This document shows, one piece after another, positions 49,101-56,098 of a stretch of DNA of 64,000 nucleotides. Location: contig JAUCBJ010007290.1 in assembly GCA_032718475.1 (NCBI GenBank), positions 1-64,000 on the forward strand, in the 5' to 3' direction. Source of the DNA: Nemertoderma westbladi (Eukaryota; Xenacoelomorpha; Nemertodermatida; Nemertodermatidae). The stretch's first letter is position 1, and every line of letters begins with the position of its first letter. Position numbers and translations under genes: made by a program. A model generated the notes under the pieces. The model saw only the letters and a list, made by a program, of their open reading frames with translations. It was not told where the DNA came from and ran no database searches.

Positions 49101-52100
49101 TGGTCTTTTTATTAACTCCAGAAAGACCAAAATTCTGACAGTTAACTTTGAAAGTCCTCAGCAAGTCTCTGATCGGATGAGCATAAGCTCAAAGGATGGT
49201 ATGCTTGAGCATGTGGACGACTTCTGTTACCTGGGATCATGGATCCGGAAGTCAGGTGAGGACCTTCGAATACGTAAGGGAAAGGCATGGGCAGCCTTGA
49301 ATAGGCTTTCCAGGATTTGGAAGTCACCTAGAATTAATCGGAAACTTAAGGTCCGATTATTTAGAGCAGCAGTAGTTCCAGTACTCCTCTACGGGAGTCC
49401 ATGCTGGGCTCTAACTGCTGAGGACACCAAATCTCTGGATGGCACATTCACAAGAATGCTACGCCGGGTACATTGTGTCAAGTACAATGCACACATCTCC
49501 AACCAGACACTATATAACATTGGAGGTGTCTCATTGGTTCCCCCAAGCTTGACACTAGAACAAAATCGCCTCCGCTTTGCAGGACATTGCTTTCGCCGTG
49601 AGGACCAGCCAGTGCATAATCTTGTACTTTGGCAGCCTCATGGAGTAAATAAGCATGGTGGACAGCCCATGACTTTCTTGAGACGCATCTTAAAGGACAC
49701 TGGCCTTAAAGATGCGGATGATCTAGCAAATGTCATGGGTGATAGGGAGTTGTGGCGGTGCAATTTTGTTGACAAGCCGGCACAGCATTCTTAAAAATGC
49801 AGCTGCAATGCAGCATGCCGATCCTAGTAGTAGTAGTAGTAGGCTTACTTACTGCATTATTGCTCCGAACTCAGTTTATGTAGGCCTACTTACTGCATTA
49901 TGCTCCAAACTCAGTTTATGTAGGCCTAATTACTTTATTGCTCCGAACTCAGTTTATGTAGGCCTACTTACTGCATTATTGCTCCGAACTCAGTTTATGT
50001 AGGCCTACTTACTGCATTATGCTCCGAACTCACTTTATGTAGGCCTAATTACTTTATTGCTCCGAACTCAGTTTATGTAGGCCTACTTACTGCATTATGC
50101 TCCGAACTCACTTTATGTAGGCTTACTTACTGCATTATTGATCCGAACTCAGGTTATGTAGGCCTACTTACTGCATTATGCTCCAAACTCAGTTTATGTA
50201 GGCCTACTTACTGCATTATGCTCCGAACTCAGGTTATGTAGACCTACTTACTGCATTATTGCTCCGAACTCAGTTTATGTAGGCTTACTTACTGCATTAT
50301 TGCTCCGAACTCAGTTTATGTAGGCCTACTTACTTTATTGCTCCGAACTCAGTTTATGTAGGCCTACTTACTGCATTATGCTCCGAACTCAGTTTATGTA
50401 GGCCTACTTACTGCATTGCTCAGGAGTGACACATTTCCCAGAATCATCGTAAGCCAACCCGTCTTCACAGAAACAGCCCTCTATCGGTGGCCCATCGCAC
50501 GCCTCGGGTCGTGTGAAACCGTCGTGGCTGTCGTCAGGCACCATAAATTCTAGAAAGTTTGTGCATGTCATAGTGCATGGATGGTGGCAGTTAGAATATA
50601 CCATGCCTGTTGGACAGGATTCCGCTGAAAGTAAAAAGAAATTTATAAATGGCTGAGTTCTTCTAAACTTAGTATTTAGATTGAATTGGCTAACAACAAA
50701 TAATATAAAGTAATAAAAGGTATAATACAGTACAGTAGTATACATGTAGTAATAATATACAATAAAAGGCATAATAATAAAAATATATTAACATTATTGT
50801 GTCTCTGGACCCAAAATTGTGTGAAAATTGTTTTTTGTGCTACTAAACATCGTCTGGACTGTGTAAAGAATAACCAAACCAAATATTTTTAAAATTGGCC
50901 CAAAAATGGCTCCGTAATGGCCAAAAGTGCCTTTTTGCGTCAAGGGCTATTTCTCCACCAATATTTGTTGAAATTTGTCGAAATTTGGAATATATGTTCA
51001 GAAAAACCCTGCATCCAATTCTTCTGAACAAATTTTGCCTCAAATGCTCTGGAGCCTTTTAATAACAAAAAGGCCCCAAAAAATATCTTTTTTAAGCCTT
51101 TTTGATATAAAAAGGCTCCAGGGCATTTCCAACCAAATTTGTTCAGAAGAAGTAAGTATGGAGAAAGGTAGTCTGAACAAGTGTACCTAATTTCAACTAA
51201 TTTCAGTTAAAATTGGCGGAGAAATAGCGTTTTTCATGAAAAAACGTCATTCTGAGATATGGGTGTTTAAAGTTTAAGGAACAATTCAAACCTTCCCGCT
51301 ATTTTAGATAATACCATTTTTCTATGTTCAACAATAACTTTGTCAAAAATGAATGAAATTCAACGAAATTTTTCATGCTTGCTAAACAGATAACTAGTAA
51401 AACAACGTTTTAGCAATTTTACAGTATCGTGAGAGCCTTTTTTATGACAAGGGCCTCGTACAATTGTAAAATATAGTGCTGCTCAAAGGTTTGTTAAAAA
51501 TCACACTAGCTCTTACGTTTTGGGTAATAACTTGAGTTTGAAAAAAGATATGAGAAAACTGCTTGCAGATTTGAAATAGAATAAAAAAAACGTTTTTTGT
51601 CAATTTCCAAAATAGGGGGGTGCCCCCCCCCCCCCCCCCCCCCCCTTAAGCCGTTTGGTTAAGCCTTCATACCAAGAAGAGTATGCATAGTCCATGTGAC
51701 ACTGTACTAAAGAAGAGCAACGCAACTTGCGAGAGTCGGTGTTTAAACTATTTTTATTTCTGTATAGAAACCTAAGCCTACTGTTAACGATATATTTCAC
51801 TGTACTTTCTCCGGATAAGCAGTTATCCAATACTGTTCCTAAATATTTAAATTATTTTTATTTCTCTCCATAAAAAGTCTTGGATAATTATTGATAGATA
51901 GATAAAAAATTGTTTGCCTCTTAGAACTCCAGCGAGTCCAAATAACCAGACAGTTTAAACTCACGGCAAATTTCGATATCCCGCCAGTCCAAACAAACAC
52001 CGAGATTGAGACACTGGTCGGCGTAAGCAGACAGAGCAACACATTCGTAGCCCTCTAGCCCGGAGCACATGGCAACCGTGTTGTCATAGATACAGTTCCT

Positions 52101-54792
52101 ATAGTAAACGGTTGGATCCACGAGATGATGACAAGGCTACATAAAATAATAATAATAGTAAATATTAATAATAATAGTAAATATTAATAATAATAGTAAA
52201 TATTAATAATAATAGTAAATATTAATAATAATAGTAAATATTAATAATAATAGTAAATATTAATAATAATAGTAAATATTAATAATAATAGTAAATATTA
52301 ATAATAATAGTAAATATTAATAATAATAGTAAATATTAATAATAATAGTAAATATTAATAATAATAGTAAATATTAATAATAATAGTAAATATTAATAAT
52401 AATAGTAAATATTAATAATAATAGTAAATATTAATAATAATAGTAAATATTAATAATAATAGTAAATATTAATAATAATAGTAAATATTAATAATAATAG
52501 TAAATATTAATAATAATAGTAAATATTAATAATAATAGTAAATATTAATAATAATAGTAAATATTAATAATAATAGTAAATATTAATAATAATAGTAAAT
52601 ATTAATAATAATAGTAAATATTAATAATAATAGTAAATATTAATAATAGTAGTAAATATTAATAATAATAGTAAATATTAATAATAATAGTAAATATTAA
52701 TAATAGTAAATATTAATAATAATAGTAAATATTAATAATAATAGTAAATATTAATAATAATAGTAAATATTAATAATAATAGTAAATATTAATAATAATA
52801 GCAAATATTAATAATAATAGTAAATATTAATAATAATAGTAAATATTAATAATAATAGTAAATATTAATAATAATAGTAAATATTAATAATAACAGTAAA
52901 TATTAATAATAATAGTAAATATTAATAATAATAGTAAATATTAATAATAATAGTAAATATTAATAATAATAGTAAATATTAATAATAATAGTAAATATTA
53001 ATAATAATAGTAAATATTAATAATAATAGTAAATATTAATAATAACAGTAAATATTAATAATAATAGTAAATATTAATAATAATAGTAAATATTAATAAT
53101 AATAGTAAATATTAATAATAATAGTAAATATTAATAATAATAGTAAATATTAATAATAACAGTAAATATTAATAATAATAGTAAATATTAATAATAATAG
53201 TAAATATTAATAATAATAGTAAATATTAATAATAATAGTAAATATTAATAATAATAGTAAATATTAATAATAATAGTAAATATTAATAATAATAGTAAAT
53301 ATTAATAATAATAGTAAATATTAATAATAATAGTAAATATTAATAATAATAGTAAATATTAATAATAATAGTAAATAGTAATAATAATAGTAAATATTAA
53401 TAATAATAGTAAATATTAATAATAATAGTAAATATTAATAATAATAGTAAATAAAGGCGGGGTAGCTCAGTTGGTTGAGCGCCGGGCCTGCAATCTATTA
53501 GTTGTAGGTTCAGCCCGGCCAGGGTCCACTCAGCCTTTCATCCACTGGGGTCGATGAAATGAGTACCAGTTAAATAACTGGGAGCAAATCTTGGGATAGG
53601 AGTAGCGCCCACCCCTACCCTCGGGTAGCAGATATCGAAAGAGGAGCCTTCGGGTCGCCTCCGGCTTCGGCCGACTGTTTGCTTGCTTGTAAATATTAAT
53701 AATAATAGTAAATATTAATAATAATAGTAAATATTAATAATAACAGTAAATATTAATAATAATAGTAAATATTAATAATAATAGTAAATATTAATAATAA
53801 TAGTAAATATTAATAATAATAGTAAATATTAATAATAATAGTAAATATTAATAATAATAGTAAATATTAATAATAATAGTAAATATTAATAATAATAGTA
53901 AATATTAATAATAATAGTAAATATTAATAATAATAGTAAATATTAATAATAATAGTAAATATTAATAATAATAGTAAATATTAATAATAATAGTAAATAT
54001 TAATAATAATAGTAAATATTAATAATAATAGTAAATATTAATAATAATAGTAAATATTAATAATAATAGTAAATATTAATAATAATAGTAAATATTAATA
54101 ATAATAGTAAATAGTAATAATAATAGTAAATATTAATAAAATAAATTTATTTATTTTCGAACTTAATATAAATTGTCTACAAATTGATGAAAATATTACC
54201 GCGATAAATGATAATATTAAATGACAATATTAGTGACAATATTTAATTGGGGTGAAATAGTACAAAAGGATTAATACATAAATAAATAAGAACGTTAATC
54301 ATAACGGTTTTGTGATTCCAGTAACCTCAAATGAGTCGGAGAATACGAGATGACACTTCCCGACAACTTGGCTGGTGATAGAGCAGTTAGTCTGAATGTT
54401 ACAGACATCCTCGGGGTCGAACTGCCAACTCATAGCGAACTCATCTACGTCATTGGTGACGTCATTCGTACTCGATGTAAAATCGTCAGACACATCGTGG
54501 TTACACGGACCTACGTGAAAGGTTACCGAAATATAAGATACTTATTGACATTGGATTTGAATTAATCATAATTAAAATTATACATGAGATTTTGTTACGT
54601 ACCACATATACCCTTGGTTTTATTGTAGTAAATATGACTCGGTAAAGTTATCGAGAAACCCCAACTCTGATGGTTGTAAGAAACTTCAAGATGTATACTT
54701 AGTATGTTGAGTATAATATGGTTGCCTAGGAACTCTATAAAAACGTCATCATCTTCATAGTAACGCTGAATAACTACACCATCAACCAACGC
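27978..54792 (-). CDS. Gel-forming mucin / VWF-type secreted glycoprotein gene, 3' eleven exons (overview)
   Basis: Eleven exons can be chained by GT-AG sites with matching phase, giving about 615 residues. The order is end of VWD, C8, TIL, VWC, three short VWC-like modules, a MUC2-type VWC with CCRTC, then a C-terminal cystine knot. This is the C-terminal layout of MUC2/MUC5-type mucins; the last three exons follow MUC2 cysteine for cysteine. In those proteins VWD-C8-TIL blocks support covalent assembly and the cystine knot makes disulfide dimers in the ER. The 5' part (start of this VWD, further D assemblies, PTS region) is not in the window. Introns are mostly phase 1 and packed with minisatellites. 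SCO-spondin or a VWF-like protein are alternatives; only the N-terminal half would decide. Confidence 0.88.
28161..30310 (-). other. Mucin intron (2150 bp) with a poly-G tract, a SINE-like block and a MITE
   Basis: It contains a poly-G tract (about 28253-28266). A GC-richer segment (28267-28480) has the hairpin aggtggattaacaatccacct; it looks like a dispersed element but has no clear A/B box. The inverted-repeat element 29512-30075 is listed separately. The rest is AT-rich. Confidence 0.7.
29512..30075. mobile_element. MITE-like inverted-repeat element in a mucin intron
   Basis: Arms of about 130 bp (29512-29643 and 29950-30075) are reverse complements. They share acaaagtgatctgata, atggacagcga, aatcatttcacacttggatt and aaagcgg-gagtcttg. 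The 300-bp centre has no coding capacity. Arm divergence suggests an old insertion. Confidence 0.8.
30311..30405 (-). CDS. Mucin-type gene, exon: first half of cystine knot
   Basis: The acceptor tttcctttcag and donor GCT/gtgagt bound 95 bases. The exon starts in phase 1 and ends in phase 0. The peptide APFEVCSVKSN continues to IVIGDCRSQEVSL and joins HCEGRCGS of the next exon. This is the usual CTCK start: Cys-x-Val, then Cys-(R/K)-Ser before the His-Cys pair. The split Asp codon at its 5' end is completed by the G that ends exon 32861-33014. Confidence 0.88.
30406..32860 (-). other. Mucin intron (2455 bp), mostly 24-bp minisatellite
   Basis: The donor is ACATGTG/gttagtg next to the VWC codons CCRTC. 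The acceptor is tttcctttcag. Phase 1 on both sides makes a split Asp codon and gives CCRTC-D-APFEVC, as in MUC2 (CC-TC, short gap, then the first knot Cys). If the intron were retained, the VWC frame would meet TAG within two codons (TGT GGT TAG). This is why I place the Thr-rich repeat inside an intron. Confidence 0.8.
30955..32855. repeat. 24-bp minisatellite, about 80 copies, encoding Thr-rich repeats in one frame
   Basis: The plus-strand unit is agtagtaccatgagtagcag plus tccc. Shorter units lack the gcagtccc part. On the mucin strand one frame reads THGTTGTA repeats (up to about 700 codons, shifting near 31.4-31.7 kb) and the other frames read GLLLMVLL or YSWYYWDC. Plus-strand frames read SSSPSSTM. 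The array starts 6 bp inside the intron from the VWC donor. It is most likely non-coding; an alternative exon is possible (see findings). Confidence 0.93.
32861..33014 (-). CDS. Mucin-type gene, exon: MUC2-type VWC module ending CCRTC
   Basis: The acceptor ttatcctatag is followed by 51 codons plus one base (phase 0 to 1). The peptide PGQSVGGACNMTHCVEQG continues through VVEIVECPSF to NTSGCCRTC. Spacing of the cysteines and the final CC-x-TC fit the VWC just before the cystine knot of MUC2/MUC5. The donor is GTTAGT, weaker than GTAAGT but GT-type, and phase supports it. Confidence 0.88.
33015..34309 (-). other. Mucin intron (1295 bp) containing the 35-bp array
   Basis: Phase-0 intron joining QIVK to PGQSV. 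The donor is AAG/gtaagt. Apart from the 35-bp minisatellite it is AT-rich and empty. Confidence 0.85.
33225..34095. repeat. 35-bp minisatellite, about 25 copies
   Basis: The unit is gagggtttgtgccgccactc plus ccataatctcttaat. Scattered substitutions occur (aattagg or aatgagg), with occasional 34-bp units. It lies in a phase-0 mucin intron and touches neither splice site. Confidence 0.95.
34310..34548 (-). CDS. Mucin-type gene, exon: VWC-like module
   Basis: A 239-bp exon, phase 1 to 0, with acceptor acgtttcag and donor AAG/gtaagt. It encodes PRDGCCVNETFYHTS, then SQTLCETCTCGS, then CITTECTKC, then CNDTCCCPCQQFACVIDG. Ten or more cysteines in VWC spacing match the segment of MUC2 where one VWC closes and the next begins. 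It joins LC-L-PRDGCC upstream and IVK-PGQSV downstream in frame. Confidence 0.87.
34549..36715 (-). other. Mucin intron (2167 bp) with poly-C tracts and a dispersed-repeat-like block
   Basis: Poly-C tracts lie at about 35310-35330 and 35780-35804. A GC-richer segment at 34660-35040 resembles a dispersed element but has no recognisable RNA-gene motif. Around 35880-36240 is A-rich sequence with repeated aactgccagtt and aaccacaggttt-like words. No exon seen. Confidence 0.65.
36716..36829 (-). CDS. Mucin-type gene, exon: short Cys-rich module
   Basis: A 114-bp symmetrical 1-1 exon with acceptor ttctcaccgcag and donor TGTT/gtgagt. The peptide is DPCLNITCPDIPPTDC, then GDCYILSL, then DECHCVTSQLC. 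It begins by completing a Val codon from the upstream exon (SYSC-V-DPC). The CxxxxC-P-P pattern is that of the mini-VWC modules between VWC domains in mucins. Confidence 0.85.
36830..37182 (-). other. Mucin intron (353 bp)
   Basis: Short phase-1 intron. It includes a run of ggtaccggtaccggt-like palindromic repeats at about 36872-36888 close to the acceptor side. Nothing else seen. Confidence 0.8.
37183..37278 (-). CDS. Mucin-type gene, exon: short VWC-like module
   Basis: A 96-bp symmetrical 1-1 exon, too short to stand out as an ORF, with acceptor aacttttag and donor TGTG/gtaggt. The peptide CVTSNCPAPPTCGPKEII runs to HPGDCCISYSC. The C-P-x-P-P-x-C start and GDCC-x3-YxC end are classic mucin/VWF VWC features. 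Both split codons are filled consistently (YEC-Q-CVTS and SYSC-V-DPC). Confidence 0.87.
37279..37929 (-). other. Mucin intron (651 bp)
   Basis: AT-rich, phase 1. An 84-codon ORF (37580-37834) shows no motif. Nothing notable. Confidence 0.75.
37930..38142 (-). CDS. Mucin-type gene, exon: VWC domain
   Basis: A 213-bp symmetrical 1-1 exon with acceptor tttttgtttccag and donor TGCC/gtaagt. The peptide KCVVGEVKYDVGDTWYP leads to HDYCHNCSCVQGG, then CTERDCP and DGCCTVYEC. It has the VWC signature: the GDTWYP turn, CxxCxC and the closing CC-x3-Y-x-C. It follows the TIL exon directly (EQC-I-KCVV), as in VWD-C8-TIL-VWC proteins. Confidence 0.93.
38335..46071. repeat. 41-bp satellite, main block, about 189 copies
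   Basis: The plus-strand unit is gctccgaactcagtttatgt, then aggcctacttactgcattatt. Length variants of 40 bp (cattatgctcc) become commoner toward 45 kb, and other variants (caggttatg, ggctta, tactttattg) cluster at 45-46 kb. The central part is almost homogeneous. Each unit read on the mucin strand contains AATGCAGTAAGTAGGCCTAC, a copy of the TIL-exon donor, and the 8-bp palindrome TAGGCCTA. Confidence 0.97.
46059..46071. repeat. Left target-site duplication of the LINE
   Basis: GTAGGCTTACTTA, repeated exactly at 49839-49851 on the other side of the LINE. Both copies carry the ggctta variant of the 41-bp unit, so they come from the same monomer. Confidence 0.75.
46072..49838 (+). mobile_element. 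Full-length non-LTR retrotransposon (LINE) inserted in the 41-bp array
   Basis: It spans a 5' UTR of about 400 bp, one long ORF, a 3' UTR of about 30 bp shared with the copy at 4060, and a (TAG)n tail (cctagtagtagtagtag). It is antisense to the mucin gene. Flanking 13-bp duplications and array monomers on both sides define the ends. The short microsatellite tail instead of poly-A fits CR1/L2/RTE-like clades. I cannot fix the clade by eye. Confidence 0.92.
46498..49794 (+). CDS. LINE ORF: APE endonuclease plus reverse transcriptase, intact
   Basis: The first in-frame ATG is at 46498; the frame is open from 46456, so the true start is uncertain. Counting residues from a TTG at 46477, the protein has 1105. 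Residues 1-120 are Pro-rich and unlike a zinc-finger ORF1. Residues 125-378 are an apurinic-type endonuclease with catalytic Glu in GVQEHR, GDFNAS, QIDHILF and SDHR. Residues 645-890 are reverse transcriptase with VPKKG, FVDFFKAFDS, LQGDTLAP and the active site DFADDLG. The C-terminal region has LLYGSPCWAL and RLRFAGHCFRRE. It nicks target DNA and reverse-transcribes its own RNA. There are no stops or frameshifts, so it may be active or recently active. Confidence 0.95.
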   Translation: MANQGVVFAPRADSAKKHPPTPTMDYISNAEVRPLEASGITGHNRPHRRQLTPDRLPVSPPTGERAANNSLSPFPDDLSGPNPGSPGRPDCDGERDSGVGGYSHVPPRPTKPLVNLRQVTRLASVNTLTLGSPMRQGELTALADKLSLSAVGVQEHRMQTGQTDEVLIKDMGGGWRLALASADDSGNGGIGLLMNPTAHAALDKIDQISNRIIRCHFSCSGRLAKKFPKVVLIVCYSPTSVAPVEEVENFYHNLQAATDGVDQHAFLTFLGDFNASLHQSPTSPWVYSNSVNRNSVHLQDFISGNGLFSAGTQFKKRTGKLWTHSGPSGHKSQIDHILFRRKYRSSIQDCNAFTLRPFSSDHRLIVAKVRLSLRASRTTKSALPRHDWSSLLQQPSVRSSFTLQLSNRYEALASEAADHCEGYTAFTEAVKLAAAETVPVYPRNRKRAPWTDNKIQKCRNDLHKAQKESRLKQTTAAKNAVKAASRSLNRQYSVNLQELINQQVDAINDADDSRQSSQAWKSINLLTGRKSQPTTKVKAESPADRLNGWKAHFEKLLNNDRVLPDNFIEVKVSESVLPDIPIGDISFAEVKAAAKSIKTNRASGVDGVPPEVFKIPECLKLIYPIIVDMYRTTRVPQEMKTNKLVPVPKKGNLTLYGSFRGISLISIAAKLYNRILLNRIRDPIERLLRGNQNGFRKGRGTMEPILALRRIIEELSKKKDRHLAVIFVDFFKAFDSVSRSRMFSILSLYGIPDEIIAAIRSVYDGSTTFVSTVDGDTEPFEVLWGVLQGDTLAPFLFIIVVDYVLRMSLDHHNDDGVMITPPTGSRSRGNPAKYLTDLDFADDLGVLSESLEGAQRLLSSLEHAASSVGLFINSRKTKILTVNFESPQQVSDRMSISSKDGMLEHVDDFCYLGSWIRKSGEDLRIRKGKAWAALNRLSRIWKSPRINRKLKVRLFRAAVVPVLLYGSPCWALTAEDTKSLDGTFTRMLRRVHCVKYNAHISNQTLYNIGGVSLVPPSLTLEQNRLRFAGHCFRREDQPVHNLVLWQPHGVNKHGGQPMTFLRRILKDTGLKDADDLANVMGDRELWRCNFVDKPAQHS
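49839..50411. repeat. 41-bp satellite, donor-proximal block, about 14 copies
   Basis: This is a continuation of the array after the LINE, beginning with the right target duplication (49839-49851). Units are more varied (tactttattg deletion, ggttatg, gatcc) than in the main block. The last unit runs without a gap into the TIL exon donor at 50411/50412. Confidence 0.95.
50412..50624 (-). CDS. Mucin-type gene, exon: TIL (trypsin-inhibitor-like) domain
   Basis: A 213-bp symmetrical 1-1 exon with acceptor ttttactttcag and donor TGCA/gtaagt. The peptide ESCPTGMVYSNCHHPC leads through CTMTCTN to EACDGPPIEGCFCEDG and CVTPEQC. These are the standard TIL cysteines: CP-x-G-x-x-Y, the EGCFC core, then CV-x-x-x-x-C. 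It follows the C8 exon with a split Pro codon (IEIC-P-ESC). Confidence 0.94.
50625..51964 (-). other. Mucin intron (1340 bp)
   Basis: Phase 1. It includes an imperfect inverted repeat around 51040-51150 (tctggagcctttt-aataacaaaaaggc and ttgatataaaaaggctccag), a poly-C tract at about 51626-51645 and AT-rich sequence. No exon seen. Confidence 0.75.
51965..52136 (-). CDS. Mucin-type gene, exon: second half of C8 domain
   Basis: A 172-bp exon, phase 0 to 1, with acceptor attttatgtag and donor TGCC/gtgagt. The peptide PCHHLVDPTVYYRNCIYD leads to VAMCSGLEGYEC, then SAYADQC and CLDWRDIEIC. CHxxVxPxxYYxxCxYD and the A-Y-A-x-x-C helix are diagnostic of the C8 domain after VWD. The 5' neighbour supplies FSDSFE, giving the usual F-x-x-CH junction. 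Confidence 0.94.
52145..53453. repeat. 19-bp satellite, first block, about 69 copies
   Basis: The unit is taaatattaataataatag, nearly homogeneous, with rare aacag and agcaa variants. It is split from the 53692-54138 block by a SINE. Confidence 0.97.
53454..53691 (+). mobile_element. tRNA-derived SINE
   Basis: It starts with a tRNA-like head: ggcggggtagctcagttggt contains a perfect A box (TAGCTCAGTTGG), and a B-box-like gtaggttcagccc follows 40 bases on. The body has cctttcatccactggggtcg and tgaaatgagtaccagtt, a sequence I recognise from SINEs of several marine invertebrates. The tail is ttgcttgcttg. It sits inside the 19-bp array with gtaaata on both sides, which may be a 7-bp target duplication or just the repeat. 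It is antisense to the mucin gene. It is not a functional tRNA gene, because the acceptor stem does not close. Confidence 0.85.
53692..54138. repeat. 19-bp satellite, second block, about 23 copies
   Basis: Same taaatattaataataatag unit after the SINE, ending about 190 bp before the next mucin exon. Confidence 0.97.
54326..54510 (-). CDS. Mucin-type gene, exon: end of VWD and first half of C8
   Basis: A 185-bp exon, phase 1 to 0, with acceptor cctttcacgtag. With the preceding exon it forms KGICG-PCNHDVSDDF, the VWD closing motif (GLCGxCN in the family, then D-x-x-DDF). It continues with EFAMSWQFDPEDVC, then CSITSQV and KCHLVFSDSFE, the opening of C8. The acidic Asp/Asn run fits the calcium-binding VWD end. 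Confidence 0.93.
54511..54602 (-). other. Mucin intron (92 bp)
   Basis: Very short phase-1 intron between gtacgt and cacgtag. It is the only repeat-free small intron in this gene. Confidence 0.85.
54603..54792 (-). CDS. Mucin-type gene, exon: C-terminal half of VWD domain
   Basis: A 190-bp exon, phase 0 to 1, with acceptor ctatttttccag and donor TGTG/gtacgt. The peptide ALVDGVVIQRYYEDDDVF leads to WGFSITLPSHIYYNKTKG and ICG. The V-x-V-P-x-x-Y-x-N-x-T-x-G-L-C-G pattern of VWD is clear. The first half of the domain (with the GDPHYxTFDG motif) is not found up to 64000, so the next exon is at least 9.2 kb away. Confidence 0.92.
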
Positions 54793-55569
54793 CTGGAAAA
54801 ATAGTACAATAATAATAATACCAAAATAAAGAGATTACCCATTATTTAGCTTCATTTGTCGCCCAAATACTTTAGCATGTAACATACTGTAATACATACC
54901 ATCCAATGTTAATTTTCATATTTAATATTGGATCAGTTGAAAGAAAATTATTGTCCTATTTCGTATATTGTTAAAATAATAAGAAACAGAATTAATCAAC
55001 GAATCCATATGGCAAAACTCTTTTTGTGTAGGCCTATCCGCCTATCTTATTTCTTATCTCCGGATTTTATAAGATTACTAGTAATTTGGTAGTTTTTCCA
55101 ATTGACCCAGTCAGCCTAAACATTCTGTGCAATATCTCGAGACATTTCAATTTAACTATCACGCAGAATATTTCCAATACATACTGAAAGTAATTGTTCT
55201 CCCAGATAGGTAAATTATATCTTGATATTAAATAATAATTTTAACACATAATTTTAGCACAAATAATTCATTAATGTTCTAGTCTAATCTAATAGGTTTA
55301 TACGTTAGTTTAATTTTCGGTTCATTCCTGCTTGTGCCGCATTCATTATGCTCACCAGTATTGTACGGCCACGACATAACATAAGCTGTATTATAGGTCA
55401 TTAGTTGTACTTGGATACCTATTCCAAAACTGATACAGTTGTTAAATACTGGTTGCCATGGTGACTAACTTTTGTACATATTGTAAAATAATGAAAACAA
55501 ACGCGAAACTTTATATATGAGTAATTCTTATGCACTATAGGAGATTTAGTGTGTTCAGCTTCAGATTAA
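54793..55569 (-). other. Mucin intron, proximal unique part
   Basis: AT-rich, no exon found. The intron continues through the 32-bp arrays to beyond the window. Confidence 0.55.
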
Positions 55570-56098
55570 TGTTAAATAATAAAACAAACCAGTTTATATC
55601 TTCCTAAATAATAAAACAAAAAACCAGTTTATATCTTCATAAATAATGAAACAAACCAGTTTATATCTTCCTAAATAATAAAACAAACCAGTTTATATCT
55701 TCCTAAATAATAAAACAAACCAGTTTATATCTTCCTAAATAATAAAACAAACCAGTTTATATCTTCCTAAATAATAAAACAAACCAGTTTATATCTTCCT
55801 AAATAATAAAACAAATCAGTTTATATCTTCCTAAATAATAAAACAAACCAGTTTAAATCTTCCTAAATAAATAATAAAACAAATCAGTTTATATCTTCCT
55901 AAATAATAAAACAAACCAGTTTATATCTTCCTAAATAATAAAACAAACCAGTTTATATCTTCCTAAATAATAAAACAAACCAGTTTATATCTTCCTAAAT
56001 AATAAAACAAATCAATTCATATCTTCCTAAATAATAAAACAAACCAGTTTATATCTTCCTAAATAATAAAACAAATCAATTTATATCTTCCTAAATAA
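55570..56098. repeat. 32-bp satellite, small block, about 16 copies
   Basis: The unit is ttcctaaataataaaacaaa plus ccagtttatatc. It is the same family as the large block at 57694-64000. Confidence 0.95.

Larger units (their letters stand above)
38143..50411 (-). other. Mucin intron (12.3 kb) filled by the 41-bp donor-bearing array and a LINE
   Basis: Phase-1 intron from the TIL exon donor (TGCA/gtaagt at 50412/50411) to the VWC exon acceptor. The array occupies about 8.3 kb in two pieces. The LINE between them accounts for 3.8 kb. Only about 190 bases at the acceptor end are ordinary sequence. Confidence 0.9.
52137..54325 (-). other. Mucin intron (2189 bp) made of the 19-bp array with a nested SINE
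   Basis: Phase-0 intron. The array begins 8 bp from the C8 acceptor, so the polypyrimidine tract and any branch point must lie in or next to repeat units. The donor is GAG/gttact, which is weak, but phase and domain continuity (SDSFE-PCHH) support it. Confidence 0.8.

Noticed and set aside
53454-53530. Functional tRNA gene
   Set aside because: The A and B boxes are tRNA-like, but the stem does not close and a SINE body follows.
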